Both the position numbers and the translations under genes were made by a program. From positions 245,825 to 309,824 of the forward strand of contig JAJAGP010000185.1 of NCBI GenBank assembly GCA_025084515.1: a stretch of DNA of 64,000 nucleotides. Reading direction: 5' to 3'. Each line of letters begins with the position of its first letter. Positions within the stretch are counted from its first letter, which is position 1. Under the pieces are notes generated by a model. That model was not told the origin of the DNA, did not search any database, and saw nothing but the letters and a program-made list of their open reading frames with translations. Positions 32,492 to 43,419 of this stretch are shown here, one piece after another. The stretch comes from Ancistrus triradiatus (taxonomy: Eukaryota > Chordata > Actinopteri > Siluriformes > Loricariidae).

Positions 32492-32680
32492 ATTTACATT
32501 TATGTCATTTAGCAAACGCCCTTATCCAGAGAGATTTACAACTGATACAGTCTTACAGTCCAAGCAGCTGTGGGTTAAGGGCCTTGCTCAATTACCCATC
32601 AGTGGTAGCTTGGTAGAGGTGGGATTTGAACCCTGGACCTTCTAGTCCGTACCTTAACCACTAGGCCACCATAGTCCCAC
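32492..32680 (-). repeat. tRNA-derived SINE, antisense
   Basis: Reverse copy from CATTTACATTTATGTCATTT to ACTAGGCCACCATAGTCCC, with B-box complement GGGATTTGAACCC. Confidence 0.9.
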
Positions 32681-32689
32681 AGGTGTAGC

Positions 32690-33415
32690 GATTCACTCTG
32701 CTCACGATTCAATTCATGATGCTGAGTTCACTATTTTTTTTTTTTTTTTTTTTATCTAAACAATGCAAAACAATACACATGCCTTGAATTCGTTTTTAAA
32801 CAAAAAAATAAACATTAGTCCCTGCAGTTAAGAGAAATTACTAGAGCAGGGGTTTAAATTTCATAATACAATGTTCTGTTGTAGTTTCAGTACCTGTTAA
32901 ACAACCAATTGAAAACATTCTTTTTTTTAATTTCTGAAGAATAATAATTCGTAATTATGTGTACTTATTACTCTTAATGTGTATAGGAACATGATTGCGT
33001 TCTCTTCTGTTAAAAAAATGCAATTGCATCAGAGAGTGTAATATACAGAACACACATGACATCATCTATCTCCACAAAGCACAATATAATGTTTTTGCAG
33101 CAATATATGGATAAGTTATCTAGAAGTAATGACCAGTTTTGTCAGTAACCTACATGTGATGCAAACATCCAGATCTGTAGAGAATACATCCAACTATAAA
33201 ATAGTATTATATATTATAATAATTCTATGTGCTATTATAATACAGTAAATACAGATATAAGAAATGTTTTGAAAGCTTAAGGAAGACTGTAAATAGTGGT
33301 ACCTCAGTTCTCAACCACCTTGGAACTTGTCGAATTCAGTTCTCAATGCATATTGACTGGGAATATTTGTCTCAGTTCTCATCACTTTCTCGATATTCGG
33401 TGCACTTTCTTAAAC
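32690..33415. other. Unassigned AT-rich intron
   Basis: Poly-T at 32731-32752. No other feature recognised. Confidence 0.4.
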
Positions 33416-33714
33416 TTGTACGACCCCAAATTCCAGTGAAGTTGGGATGTTGTGTAAAACATAAATAAAAACAGAATATGATGATTTGCAAATCTTTTTA
33501 AACCCATATTCAGTTGAACACACTACAAAGACAAGATATTTAATGTTCAAACAGGTAAATTTTATTGTTTTTTTGCAAATATTCACTCTTTTTTTTTCAA
33601 TTTGATGCCTGCAGCACGTTTCATAACAGTTGGGACAGGGGCAACAAAAGACTGGGAACGTTGAGGAATGCCCAAAAAACACCTGTTTGGAACATTCTAC
33701 AGGTGAACAGGTTA

Positions 33715-34189
33715 CCGTATTTTTCGGACCATAAGGCGCACTTAAAATCCTTTAACTTTCTCAAAAATCGACAGTGCGCCTTAAAATGCGGTGCGTCTAA
33801 TGTATGAATTAAATCTGGTTGTGCTTTCTGACCTAGAACCGATTGTAGATGGTACACGGCGCTCATAAATCTGTCAAAATGTTTTAGCATGGCCTTGGTA
33901 AGTTACGAAGCTTACGGCAACCGTAGTGCGCAGCATCGCGGAGTAATACGGTATGTGCTTCAGCATTAGGGTACGTGCATTCATTCATTCATTTTCGAAG
34001 CAGATTTCAAACACAACGCTGTCAGTCACGCAGTACNNNNNNNNNNNNNNNNNNNNNNNNNNNNNNNNNNNNNNNNNNNNNNNNNNNNNNNNNNNNNNNN
34101 NNNNNNNNNNNNNNNNNNNNNNNNNNNNNNNNNNNNACGATCGTTGATATTGCGTCTTATAATCCGGTGGTATGGTCCGAAAAATACGG
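33715..34189 (+). mobile_element. pogo-type miniature element, copy 1 (contains the N gap)
   Basis: Ends CCGTATTTTTCGGACCATAA and TATGGTCCGAAAAATACGG are inverted; TA at 33713-33714 and 34190-34191. Sequence is nearly the same as the copy at 50071-50558 up to the gap. It is inserted in the 33421-35464 transposon. Confidence 0.93.
34037..34136. other. Assembly gap (100 N)
   Basis: Exactly 100 N, the usual placeholder for a gap of unknown size. It falls inside the miniature element 33715-34189, where the 50071 copy has the HTH-coding remnant. Confidence 0.99.
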
Positions 34190-34249
34190 TAATTGGAAAC
34201 AAGCGAGTGTCGTGATTGGGTATGAAGGGAGTATCCCCGAAAGGCTCGG

Positions 34250-35230
34250 TCGTTCACTAGCAAGGATGGAGCGAGGTTCAACACAAATATTCCAACAGTT
34301 TAAGAACAACGTTTCCCAATGTGCAGTTGCAAGGAATTTAGGGATTTCATCATCTACAGTTCATAATATCATCAAAAGGTTCAGAGGCCGAAGGTCGAAA
34401 CCCAACATTGAATGCCTGTGACCTTCGATCCTTCAGGCGGCGTTGCATTAAAAACCAACATCATTCTGTAAGGGATATTACCACATGGGCTCAGGAACAC
34501 TTCAGAAAACCATGGTCAGTGAACACATTTTGTCGCTCCATATACAAGTGCAAGTTAACACTTCACCATGTAAAGTGAAAGCCATATATCAACAACAGCC
34601 AGAAACGCCGCCAGCTTCTCTGAGCCCGAGCTCATCTGAGATGGACTGAGGCAAAGTGGAAAAGTGTCCTGTGGTCTGATGAGTCCACACTTCAAATTGT
34701 TTTTGGAAATCATGGACATCGTGTCCTTCGGGCCAAAGAGGAAAAGAACCGTCCGGATTTTTAACAGCGCAAAGTTCAAAAGCCAGCATCTCTGATGGTA
34801 TGGGGGTGTGTTAGTGCCCATGGCATGGGTAAATTGCACATCTGTGAAGGCACTATTAATGCTAAAAGGTACATACAGGTTCTGGAGCAACATCTGCTGC
34901 CATCCAAGCAACGTCTATTTCAGGGACGTCACTGCTTATTTCAGGAAGACAATGCCAAGCCACATTCTGCACGGGTTACAACAGCATGGCTTCGTAGTAA
35001 AAGAGTGCGGGTACTAGACTGGTCTACCTGCAGTCCGGACCTGTCTCCCATTGAAAATGTGTGGCACATTATGAAGCGTAAAATACGACAACAGAGACCC
35101 CGGACTGTTGAGCAACTGAAGTTGGACATCAAGCAAGAATGGGAAAGAATTCCACCTACAAAGCTTCAACAATTAGTGTCCTCAGTTCCCAAATGCTTAT
35201 TGAGTGTTTTTTTTAAAGGAAAGGTGATGT
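34250..35230 (+). pseudogene. Tc1 transposase, broken but with a long C-terminal frame
   Basis: The N-terminal HTH is readable (VARNLGISSSTVHNIIKRFR, 34324-34383). A 50-60 bp deletion follows. The catalytic centre is in pieces: RWTEAKWKSVLWSDESTLQI (about 34635-34700) shows the first Asp with intact SDES; then an open frame 34795-35232 holds MVWGCVSAHGMGKLHICEGT, FQEDNAKPHSARVTTAWL with the second Asp, and DLSPIENVWHIMKRKIRQQR with the final Glu. Best preserved transposase in the window, yet interrupted by stops. Confidence 0.9.
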
Positions 35231-35499
35231 AACACAGTGGTAAACATGCTCCTGTCCCAACTTTTTTGGAATGTGTTGCAGGCATCAAATTCAAAATGAG
35301 TGAATATTTGCAAAAAAACAATGAAGTTCATCCGTTTGAACATTAAATTTCTTGTCTTTGTAGTGTATTCAATTGAATATGGGTTGAAAAGGATTTGCAA
35401 ATCATCGTATTCTGTTTTTATTTATGTTTTACACAACGTCCCAACTTTATTGGAATTGGGGTTGTATGAGCTGAGCTGCGCAGCTCATTTCAGCCAAAA

Positions 35500-37195
35500 T
35501 TCGATTCACGGTTCATAATTCACAATTCAGAGAAGATTTATGTGTTTATCGTGTTGAATGTGTTGCTTTTACTTTCCACTTTCAACCCATTACTCACTAA
35601 ATGAGATTGGCATGAGATTTTTCGACACTTTATTATAAAATAAGCTTTGTGTTAATGAGTTTGGCCAGCTGTAGGTTGATGTAGGTGTTTTAAACATTAA
35701 CTTATTTATCTTTATATGTGTTCTGGAATGAATTAACGACGAGACCCGAGGTACAACTCTACTGTCCTAATCTGCCATGTCTTTACAGTACTCTGATGTT
35801 CGGTGGGTGTGTTTGTGGGGTGGGTTATTTGTGTGAAAGGGAGCATGTCATGTCCACAGTCCTATCCATCTCTCTGTCCTTTGTGCTTTTAAAGCTGCAG
35901 CACATTGAATTGGTCACCTTGACACCAGCCAATTGCAATGAATCAAGGCTGACAAGGGCTGCTGCTCTCCCTCTAGGTCAGAGAGGAGTGCGTGGGCCCC
36001 CAGGGGTCTCATAAAGAGTACCGTCCAGCATCTCGCCACTATTAGGGGACAGATATCTGTAATGATAATGGCAACACCTTGATCACACTGAGCCATGTTC
36101 ACAGCAAGTCACACACAGCTCACACATTTATTCCTCACACAATCCCATCTATATATATACACACACACATAGATAAATGATGACTATCTGTCACTTTAAT
36201 GTTAAACACAATTTAAACAGTTGTTCTTGTAAATGTGCACATAGGTGAGGCAATGTGCTACTTTACTTTGTCTGGAGAGCAGCTATTTCAAAGTGTGTTT
36301 GGCCATTAATTTGAGGAAAGAAGTCTTGCCAAGAAAGACATTTATCAGAGCTGATTGGCTAAATAGCCCAAGCTGTGGTCGAAGTAGTGCCAAACACTTT
36401 GTTTGAAACTTATTTCCTCATGGTCGTTATTCATATAAGAGATGACTTTCCGTCCAGTCATCTTTTTTATTTATTAAACTGTTTTTAATGTAAATTTAGT
36501 AGGCTCACACTGGTGAATTTATGTGCACAAAAACACATTGATGGTGGAAGTTGGAGCCGTGATTGTTCTCACTGGGACTGCAAATATTCTATATCTGTGT
36601 AAAGAGCTGAAATGGACCCAATAAATTCCCCTTTTGTGCAAGTTCCTGCTCTAAAGCAGTACTGTAGTAAAACTAAATTGAATACTGCATTGAATGTGCT
36701 TATGACTATGGTTTGCTTTTCGTTATTCAATAACTCTATAGAGAAATAAGTGTTTGGTTACATGCACACTAATAACATATGAGATTTTAGTTCTCTCATT
36801 ATTATGGATGTTAACAGCTTACTCTGATATATTAATTCTGAATTAGATTGTTATCATAGTTTAAGAAATCCCATAAAACTAACTGGATTTCAGGGCAGTA
36901 ATCATATTATACAGCATCACCAATGGGGAACCCCCAGGGGCTTCTAGGCCTAAGATTTGTAGGAACTAACAATTATGTCACTATATTGAGTTTTTATATT
37001 GAGCTGTTATATTGATTTTTATTTTAAAGAACCACACTACTACTTGTGGTATTGAGGTCGGCTTTGAGAAGGGCGAAAAAAATTCTCTCAAGTTCTAGAT
37101 ATACTGTACGTCACAGAAATGCAACAGAGTGAAGATCTAAACAGAGAAAGCACTTCTTCTGGAACTTCAATAAAAAGACAGACTTCATGATGCTT
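35500..37195. other. Intron, largely unique; possible conserved blocks
   Basis: No repeat recognised from about 35500 to 37195. 35880-36060 and 36240-36430 have balanced composition and no repeat signature, the former with CAGCCAATTGCAATGAATCA and GACAGATATCTGTAATGATA. They are candidates for conserved non-coding elements; sequence alone cannot show it. Confidence 0.3.
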
Positions 37196-37202
37196 TTGAT
37201 CA

Positions 37203-37425
37203 GTCAAGTCAGATTTATTTATATGGCGCTTTTTACAATGGAGCATTGTCTCAAAGCAACTTTACAAGTTTAGATTATCTTCTAATATCTACGTCCAGTC
37301 CCAAATTGAGCAAGCCTAGGGCTACAGTGGCAAGGAAAAATGTTTCCCTATGTGTTATGAGGAAGAAACCTTGGGAGGACCAAGACTCAAAAAGTTACCC
37401 AACCTCCTTGGGCGGCGTAGATGAT
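37203..37425 (+). repeat. 'tatagcgcttttt' dispersed repeat, copy 4
   Basis: Close to 22904-23130: GTCAAGTCAGATTTATTTAT, ATGGCGCTTTTTACAATGGA, GTCTCAAAGCAACTTTACAA, CCAACCTCCTTGGGCGGCG. Confidence 0.88.
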
Positions 37426-37774
37426 AAATCTAAGAATGAAACTAAAGTCATTGGGTCATAGTTCAAATAAATTGTGAAATATGCACATCAGCATTAAGTA
37501 GTCCGATACACAGAGTCACTCTAGGATCCTGAGTCTAAGCAGGAAAGTCGTTGGCAGCACTTCGACCCCAGATAATTGGAGGAGGGTTAGGGTAACTACC
37601 CTCCGGTGTGGCCTGGGTATGATGTGGCTGGAGCTGATGATGGAAGCAGCTTGAGTGAAACTAACAGTATCAGTCAAACTAACAGTGCTGTCCTACTGTT
37701 TATTTATTAAAGCTAGCATCTTTAAGGTTTAGTCTTTATATATCATTAAAGCGGGAGGTGAATAACTTTTAGTC

Positions 37775-37950
37775 AGGTGCGCTTATCCAGAGCGACATAC
37801 AACTGATGGTGTCTTACAAGCAAAGATACTCTGGGTTAAGGGCCTTGCACAAAGACAAAACAGTGGTAGCTTGGCAGAGGTGAGATATGAACCCTGGATC
37901 TTCAGGTCTACAGTCCAGTACCTTATCTGCTTTGCCACCACAGTCACAGC
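37775..37950 (-). repeat. tRNA-derived SINE, antisense, diverged
   Basis: Reverse copy: TTATCCAGAGCGACATACAA, GGTTAAGGGCCTTGCACAAA, GGCAGAGGTGAGATATGAAC, ending TTGCCACCACAGTC. Tail truncated. Confidence 0.8.
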
Positions 37951-38339
37951 AACTGAGAACCAACATCCATGAAACAGTAGTTCCTGAGGGACTGGGTTCG
38001 AATCCCGGTTGGAGGCACCTTATCCAGGTTGTACATCTGACTGCACCCAGTAAATTTGGTGTTAAGCTCCACACCCTCCTCCAGAAACCTGAGCAGGAGA
38101 AGTGGATTAGAATGGCATACCCTCCTTTTATTGCAGAGTTGGGTTTTGTTGTTTGTTCTGATTGCTTGCTTTCAAATTGTTCATGGATTATTAATTTGTT
38201 TGGATCATTTTGATGCTTTAAGTGAAAGAGTGATTTATGTCTATTACTGATTTACTACTTGGCGAGTTTTTAGTTATTTCTGTTGTTGGTGCTGGAATAG
38301 CAAGGGCTTAGATGTTTCTGTTGAGTGTCTTGATTTAAA

Positions 38340-38965
38340 ATTTTGTTATTCCAAATGGTCTGGCCAAATTATGGAGAACTGTTTGGTTTTCGCCAAACAT
38401 ACCGCTTGGAATTCAGTCCAGAAGGTTCAGTCTTGGGTTCATCTGACTATAAAACATTTTGCCACGTGGCATTAGATTCTTTTTTTTTTTTTTTGGTTAC
38501 TTTGGCAAAGCAGAAACAAGACTTCTTTCTTGCTACCCTGCCATACAGGCCAGTTTTGTGTAAAGTGTGTGAGGTTGTTGTCACATGCACATAATGACCA
38601 ATCTCAGCCATACAGACTTGTAATTCATTCAAAGTCATCACTGGCCTCTTGGTACCTTCCCTGATCAGTACCCTCTTGGCTCAGGCATCCAGTTTGGAAG
38701 GACGACACCATCTTGGCAAGGTGTTGGTGTTGCCATACTCTTTACATGTCCTGAAAATGCTCTGAAAGGTCCTCAAAGAGAGTTTAAGCTACTGCAATTT
38801 TCTTGTATCCTTCTCCTAACTTTATCATGGAACCATTTTGAAAGCACCTTTCCAACTACGGTGAATTTTTTGTGATACTATGCACTACTTGTAGTGGATT
38901 CCTAGAGATGCAGCTGGATTTCTTCTGAAGTTCACTCATTGACAGAAAATGTATAATGCACCACC
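38340..38965 (-). mobile_element. Probable decayed DNA transposon, antisense
   Basis: CATCTGACTATAAAACATTTTGCCA, AGGCCAGTTTTGTGTAAAGT and TTGGCAAGGTGTTGGTGTTG read like the reverse of Tc1-type transposase coding sequence, with a poly-T insertion at 38480. No ends or continuous frame. Confidence 0.5.
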
Positions 38966-39462
38966 AATGAGTTGTTGGGATCAAATTAAACTTGGACACT
39001 GTACAACTGAAAAGAGGCTCTAGTAGCCTGTTGGGCCACCTCTAGCCTGGATACAAGATGAGATACAGTTGGGCATGGAGGCATACAGGTTGATTCTGTT
39101 TTTGTTTAGAGAATACACCTAACATTTCATATATAATGGTGTATATAGGTAATTTATCAATGTGCCATAGAATTAGGATGTGAGGTTTACAGATTCCAAG
39201 ATGGCCGACGAGAGTAGAGATGGTTTGTTAGGCTCCTTTTCTGTTCTTGTGTATAAATATCTTTTTTTACCTTTTTAGGGGTCTGGCTAATGTTTTTCAG
39301 CTTTTATATGTGGTTGCAAAAGGAAGGTGCAATCAAATACAAGATCCAAATTACAGAAACATGGCTGCTTTGTTTTTGGTTTTTACTTATGCCATTTGGA
39401 CTCACTACAGAAAATGATCATTTATCAAGCACCCCTGTACGTGTCTTCTTCTGACTGATGCA

Positions 39463-39783
39463 TTGAATTTTTTTGGTTATGGATATCATGTTATTTACTC
39501 TACATGCTGGCAAAAGAACTATCAAGTCCAACCAAACCAAAGAAATCAAAACAGCAAGAGAGGGAGTAAATGGAGAGCATTCAATTTGCTTTTGTTTCTG
39601 CTCCTGCTAAGTGGGGATATTCAGTTGAATCCAGGCCCTTCAACAGAATTAAGCCAAATAAGCACATGGACTGAAAGTTGTTTGGATCACAGTACAGACA
39701 TTGTGGGACCGGTGAGGCCTCGGTCGGGCTTGGTTGGAGAGGGGGATCTCTCAACCAACTTCCGATTTGGAGAGTCGCAGTGA
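39463..39783 (+). pseudogene. LINE ORF N-terminal leader with 2A-like motif
   Basis: A 106-codon frame: a basic stretch (NQNSKRGSKWR), then a run of Leu/Phe (LLLFLLLLLS) leading into GDIQLNPGP. D-x-E-x-NPGP is the canonical 2A ribosome-skipping core; here Gln replaces Glu, a change also known in retrotransposon 2A-like sequences. The hydrophobic run just before it can also act as a signal sequence in some LINEs. Activity is not shown. Confidence 0.75.
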
Positions 39784-39999
39784 GTTTAAATCACCTTGCG
39801 CATATAAAAATTATGGATTAAAGGACGTTAAACAAGTATTTAACAGATCATGGAAGTTAGTTAATGGAAAAGGAACTTCAGTCTTTGCTGCAACTAAACA
39901 AAAATAACTCTTATTTTTTCAAACTGTAAATCATGTAAAGGTTATCTGGGACTCAAAGAGTAAACCAAAGGGGAGTCTTGGAGGACATCTGAATATTTG

Positions 40000-40420
40000 T
40001 AGTGTTATAGTTAAGTGAAACTTGGATGAATAGTAATATTCCGGCGAATATGATTGATGTACCAGGGTATATGTGCTATAGAAGAGACCGGCTATCGAGG
40101 AAAGGAGTGTTGGTTTATATTAGAGATCATTTTAAATGCTCTGAAATTAAACTGGATGATGTTTCTTTAGAAAACTTAGTTTTTAATGTAGTGTTGTCAT
40201 GTAAAATGAATTTTAATATTGTAGTTTTGTATAATCCACCTTCACATGATTTTGCTTTTTATGATGACTTGGATGAATTGTTCAAATTGTTAAATAGTCG
40301 TACTGAAACGATTGTATTAGGAGATTTTAACATAAATCTGTTAAAACTGGTAAGCAAAAGCTTAAGAAGATTACATCAAAACATAAATTTAAACAAATGG
40401 TGAAAGGTCCAACTAGAAAT
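40000..40420 (+). pseudogene. LINE AP-type endonuclease, partial
   Basis: Open frame 40026-40403 follows an ETWMNSNIPAN-like start (SETW is cut by a stop just upstream). RKGVLVYIRDHF and NIVVLYNPPSHD are typical, and the catalytic IVLGDFNINLL is intact at 40310-40340. The N-terminal catalytic Asn/Glu part is not readable and the C-terminus is broken. Confidence 0.85.
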
Positions 40421-40669
40421 ACCAGAATGAGCAAAACCCTCATAGATTTAATATATACAAACAAACCCGAATGAGTGACAGGAACATATAATTTATTGAC
40501 AGGCTTGTCTGACCGTAATATGGTCATGATCGTCAGAAAATTAACAAAACCGCGCTTGCTGAGATTTTGTTACAATCATAACATTGCAAAAATTTCCACA
40601 GGTATTCCTAGGAAGATGATGCATCAATTTCAAGAAGAGTTATGGAACATTAACTGGGATAGTGTGTTA

Positions 40670-41071
40670 GACAAAGAGATAGGAAGCAGAGCTGGAGGTG
40701 GCAGAACTTAAGATGTTGAGGTTCTCTTTAGGAGTGTCTAGGGTGGACAGGATTAGGAATGAGATCATCAGAGGGACAGCACAGGTTGAAAAATTGGGAG
40801 ACAAAATTCGAGAGGGAAGACTGAGATGGTTTGGACATGTGCAGAGGAGGGATAGTGGATATATTGGTAGGAGGATGTTGCGATGGAGCTGCCAGGCAAA
40901 GAGACGGAGAGGAAGACCAAAGAGGAGTAGTTATTGGTTGTGGTGAATGAAGATATGGCAGGGAGTTGGGGTGAGAAGTAGAGGACGTGGAGGACAGGGT
41001 GAGGTGGAAACGTTTAACTCGCTGTGGTGACCCCTGATAAAGGGAGAAGCCGAAAGAAGAAGAAAAAGAAG
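40670..41071 (+). mobile_element. 5'-truncated RTE/BovB-like retroelement fragment nested in the LINE
   Basis: Encodes the C-terminal RT tail: LGVSRVDRIRNEIIRGTAQV, LRWFGHVQRRDSGYIGRRML and RRRGRPKR (40720-40930), then a 3' end CGCTGTGGTGACCCCTGATA and an (AGAAGAAA)-type tail. It is bounded by an 18-bp direct duplication, AACTGGGATAGTGTGTTA, at 40652-40669 and 41072-41089, so it moved by target-primed reverse transcription into the LINE. The family is common in fish; exact clade is uncertain. Confidence 0.92.
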
Positions 41072-41799
41072 AACTGGGATAGTGTGTTACAAACTACTGA
41101 TTTGGATAAATGTTCTAATCTTATTATGGACACTCTTATGAAACTTGTCCAAGCGTTTACACACCCATTGAAACAGACTCGATGAAAGCCATCTCTACCA
41201 TGGGTGAATAATGTAATTCGCCAGTTAATGAAAGAGAGGCATATTGCATTGAAAAAATCATTAGCTTCAAAAACATATATAGATATGCTCCGCTTTTAAA
41301 GGCTTGAGAAATAAAGTTGTCAGTGAGTTGCGAAAAGTAAAAACAGCCTACTTTATGCAAGTGATTGAAGAATCAGGAGGGAAAAGCTCAGTTCTTTGGA
41401 AGCATATAAATAGGCTTACTAATCATGACTGTTATAAACAAAAATCTATAACAGCATTGTATATAAATGGTAAGATGAGCACTGACTCTATGGAAATTGC
41501 TAATGAATCGAATACCTATTTTCAATGAGTAAAGAACTTTCAGCTACTTTTCAATTAGTTGTTCAATTACAAGATTCGATGAAGGATTCAGCAACATCTT
41601 TTTATATTGTGGAGGGAGATCAAAGTAAGATTTATTAAATTATTGATCAATTACGCATTTCAAAAGCTAAAGATATATTTGATCTAGATATTAACATTAT
41701 TAAAAAATATAGTGCAATCTTGATAAGGCCTATAGTGCATATGATAAAGCTATCTAAGTGTAGGGAAGTTTCCTCAGAACTGTAAAAAGGCCATTATAA

Positions 41800-42400
41800 C
41801 CCCAGTCTTAAAGACAGGACCTCCTGATAAGTTGTGTAACTATAGACCAATATCAATTCTTCCAGCAGTCTCTAAAATACTTGAAAAGTTAGTTGCTGAA
41901 CAATTGATGCAATATCTTGATCACAATAAAATCCTGGACCAAAAACAATTTGGATTTAGACCTAAGTATTCAACTGAAATGGTGGTATGCTATTTTACTG
42001 AAACTGTTAAAAGTTCATTAGATGCAGGTCAAGTGGTAGGAGCTGTATTTTTAGATCTCAAAATAGCGTTTCATACTGTCAATCATGTAATACTTATAAA
42101 TAAATCAAAGAAGCTTAACATATCTGAACATACTGTAGGATGGTTTCAATCGTATTTGGAATGTAGGGAGCAATATGTTAGAATAAATGTTGTAAGGTCA
42201 TCTATTCAGGGTTGTAGTATGGGTGTTCCCCAGGGTTCAGTTTTGGGTCCACTGCTTTTTTGCTTGTACATAAATGATTTACCTGAAGTTTGTAAAGGTA
42301 CAGAGTGTCAACTATTTGCTAATGATACAGTCATTTATGTATGAGCAAAGGCTCCACAGAAAGCAGCAGAAATTTTAAATGGGCAAATAATGAATTAGTG
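41800..42400 (+). pseudogene. LINE reverse transcriptase, inactivated
   Basis: Open frame 41832-42344: NYRPISILPAVSKILEKLVA, QFGFRPKYSTEM, VGAVFLDLKIAFHTVNHVIL, GVPQGSVLGPLLFCLYINDL and LFANDTVIYV. The motif A Asp that normally reads AFDTV is His here (AFHTV) and the FADD box is FAND. Two catalytic Asp codons are therefore lost; frame stops at 42344 and upstream is broken. Mn/Mg-binding and polymerase activity are not expected. Confidence 0.92.
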
Positions 42401-42499
42401 TTTCTCAGTGGCTTATAAATAATTGTCTGACTTTAAATTTTACAAAAACAGTATCACTGTGCTTTACTATAAGGCCAAAAGAACACAGAGGTTTTAATA

Positions 42500-43190
42500 T
42501 ATGTTGACCAAAAGGAAATTGAGGAAGTTAATGAGTTTAAATATCTGGGTGTGGCACTTGATCCCCAACTAAAATACAACGCTCATGTAAAGAAACTGAC
42601 CAAAGACTGTACAAATTAATTTACACTGTTTTCGATTGATAAGACCCTGCATTCCACTTAGGTCTGCACAGATGTATATGCATGCCATGATTTTCTCACA
42701 CATGTCTTACTGTGCAACTGTTTGGGGTCAGGCTTCTCAATTTGTAGTTAAACATGTAACATCATTATACAAACAGGCTTTGTAAGTAATGGATCAGAAA
42801 TCAATGAGATCAACGAGGCATCACTGCGAAATTCAAGAAAGATATCATCTGTTAAGTTTTGATAATTTTGTCAATTTTTCCTTTTTAAAGCTTGTTTTTA
42901 AATGCATGAATAATCTTGTCCCATAAATATTTTGCCAGTTTATTGTAAAGCAGGAAACCAGTGGAAATTGTAGAATACCAGTGTGTAGAACAAACTTTGG
43001 TCAGTCATCTTTTTCATGGAAAGGCATACTGTTGTGGAAGAAATTACCCTTAGAAATTAAAACACAAGACAAACTTCAAGTTTTTAATGCAAAAGCAAAA
43101 CAATGGTTTGAACAGAAACAAACTGATGAACATTTTACATTTCGAAACACAGACAAAGTAATTGATATGTATTTATCTTGGATTTAGTTA
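42500..43190 (+). pseudogene. LINE ORF C-terminal region
   Basis: VNEFKYLGVALDPQLKYNAH (about 42525-42590) and LWKKLPLEIKTQDKLQVFNA (43035-43095) are typical of the tail of CR1/L2 reverse transcriptases. Frameshifts between them. Confidence 0.8.
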
Positions 43191-43419
43191 TTCAAGAATG
43201 TATGTATAATTTATGTATTTGCTTAACATGTTTTTTTTTTTTTTCTTTTTTGTTCATTGGTATTTTGTTAATTTAAAAAAAAAAACCTAACCATGGACTG
43301 GGGCTGCAAATTAGCTTAAGCTAGATGCCCTATATACATATCTGTTGCTTATGTAACAATATTTGTCTGTATTGTCCCTGTTAAATAAACTAATAAAATA
43401 AATAACTAAATAACATATT

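Larger units (their letters stand above)
33421..35464 (+). mobile_element. Tc1-like transposon with ~200-bp inverted ends, TA target duplication, carrying a nested miniature element
   Basis: Left end CGACCCCAAATTCCAGTGAA and right end TTATTGGAATTGGGGTTG are inverted; matching continues through AAAACATAAATAAAAACAGA, CAAATATTCACTC and the GTTGGGACAGG block. TA flanks at 33419-33420 and 35465-35466. A plus-strand transposase reads from about 34200 to 35210 with frame breaks. The pogo-type miniature element at 33715-34189 sits inside the 5' part and contains the assembly gap. Confidence 0.93.
39196..43413 (+). mobile_element. CR1/L2-type non-LTR retrotransposon (LINE), decayed, with nested insertion
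   Basis: Starts around CCAAGATGGCCGACGAGAG. Order along the element: a leader with a 2A-like motif (SGDIQLNPGP, 39610-39639), an AP endonuclease domain (about 39990-40400), a 402-bp nested retroelement fragment (40670-41071), reverse transcriptase (about 41800-42400), a C-terminal region to about 43190, a 3' end rich in A/T, and a terminal AATAAACTAATAAAATAAATA. Frameshifts and stops break the single large frame in many places. Clearly inactive. Confidence 0.9.

Noticed and set aside
34795..35232. Independent 145-codon gene
   Set aside because: It is the C-terminal part of a broken Tc1 transposase inside an element with both ends.
41832..42344. Functional reverse transcriptase gene
   Set aside because: Catalytic Asp codons are replaced and the frame is broken on both sides; a dead LINE copy.
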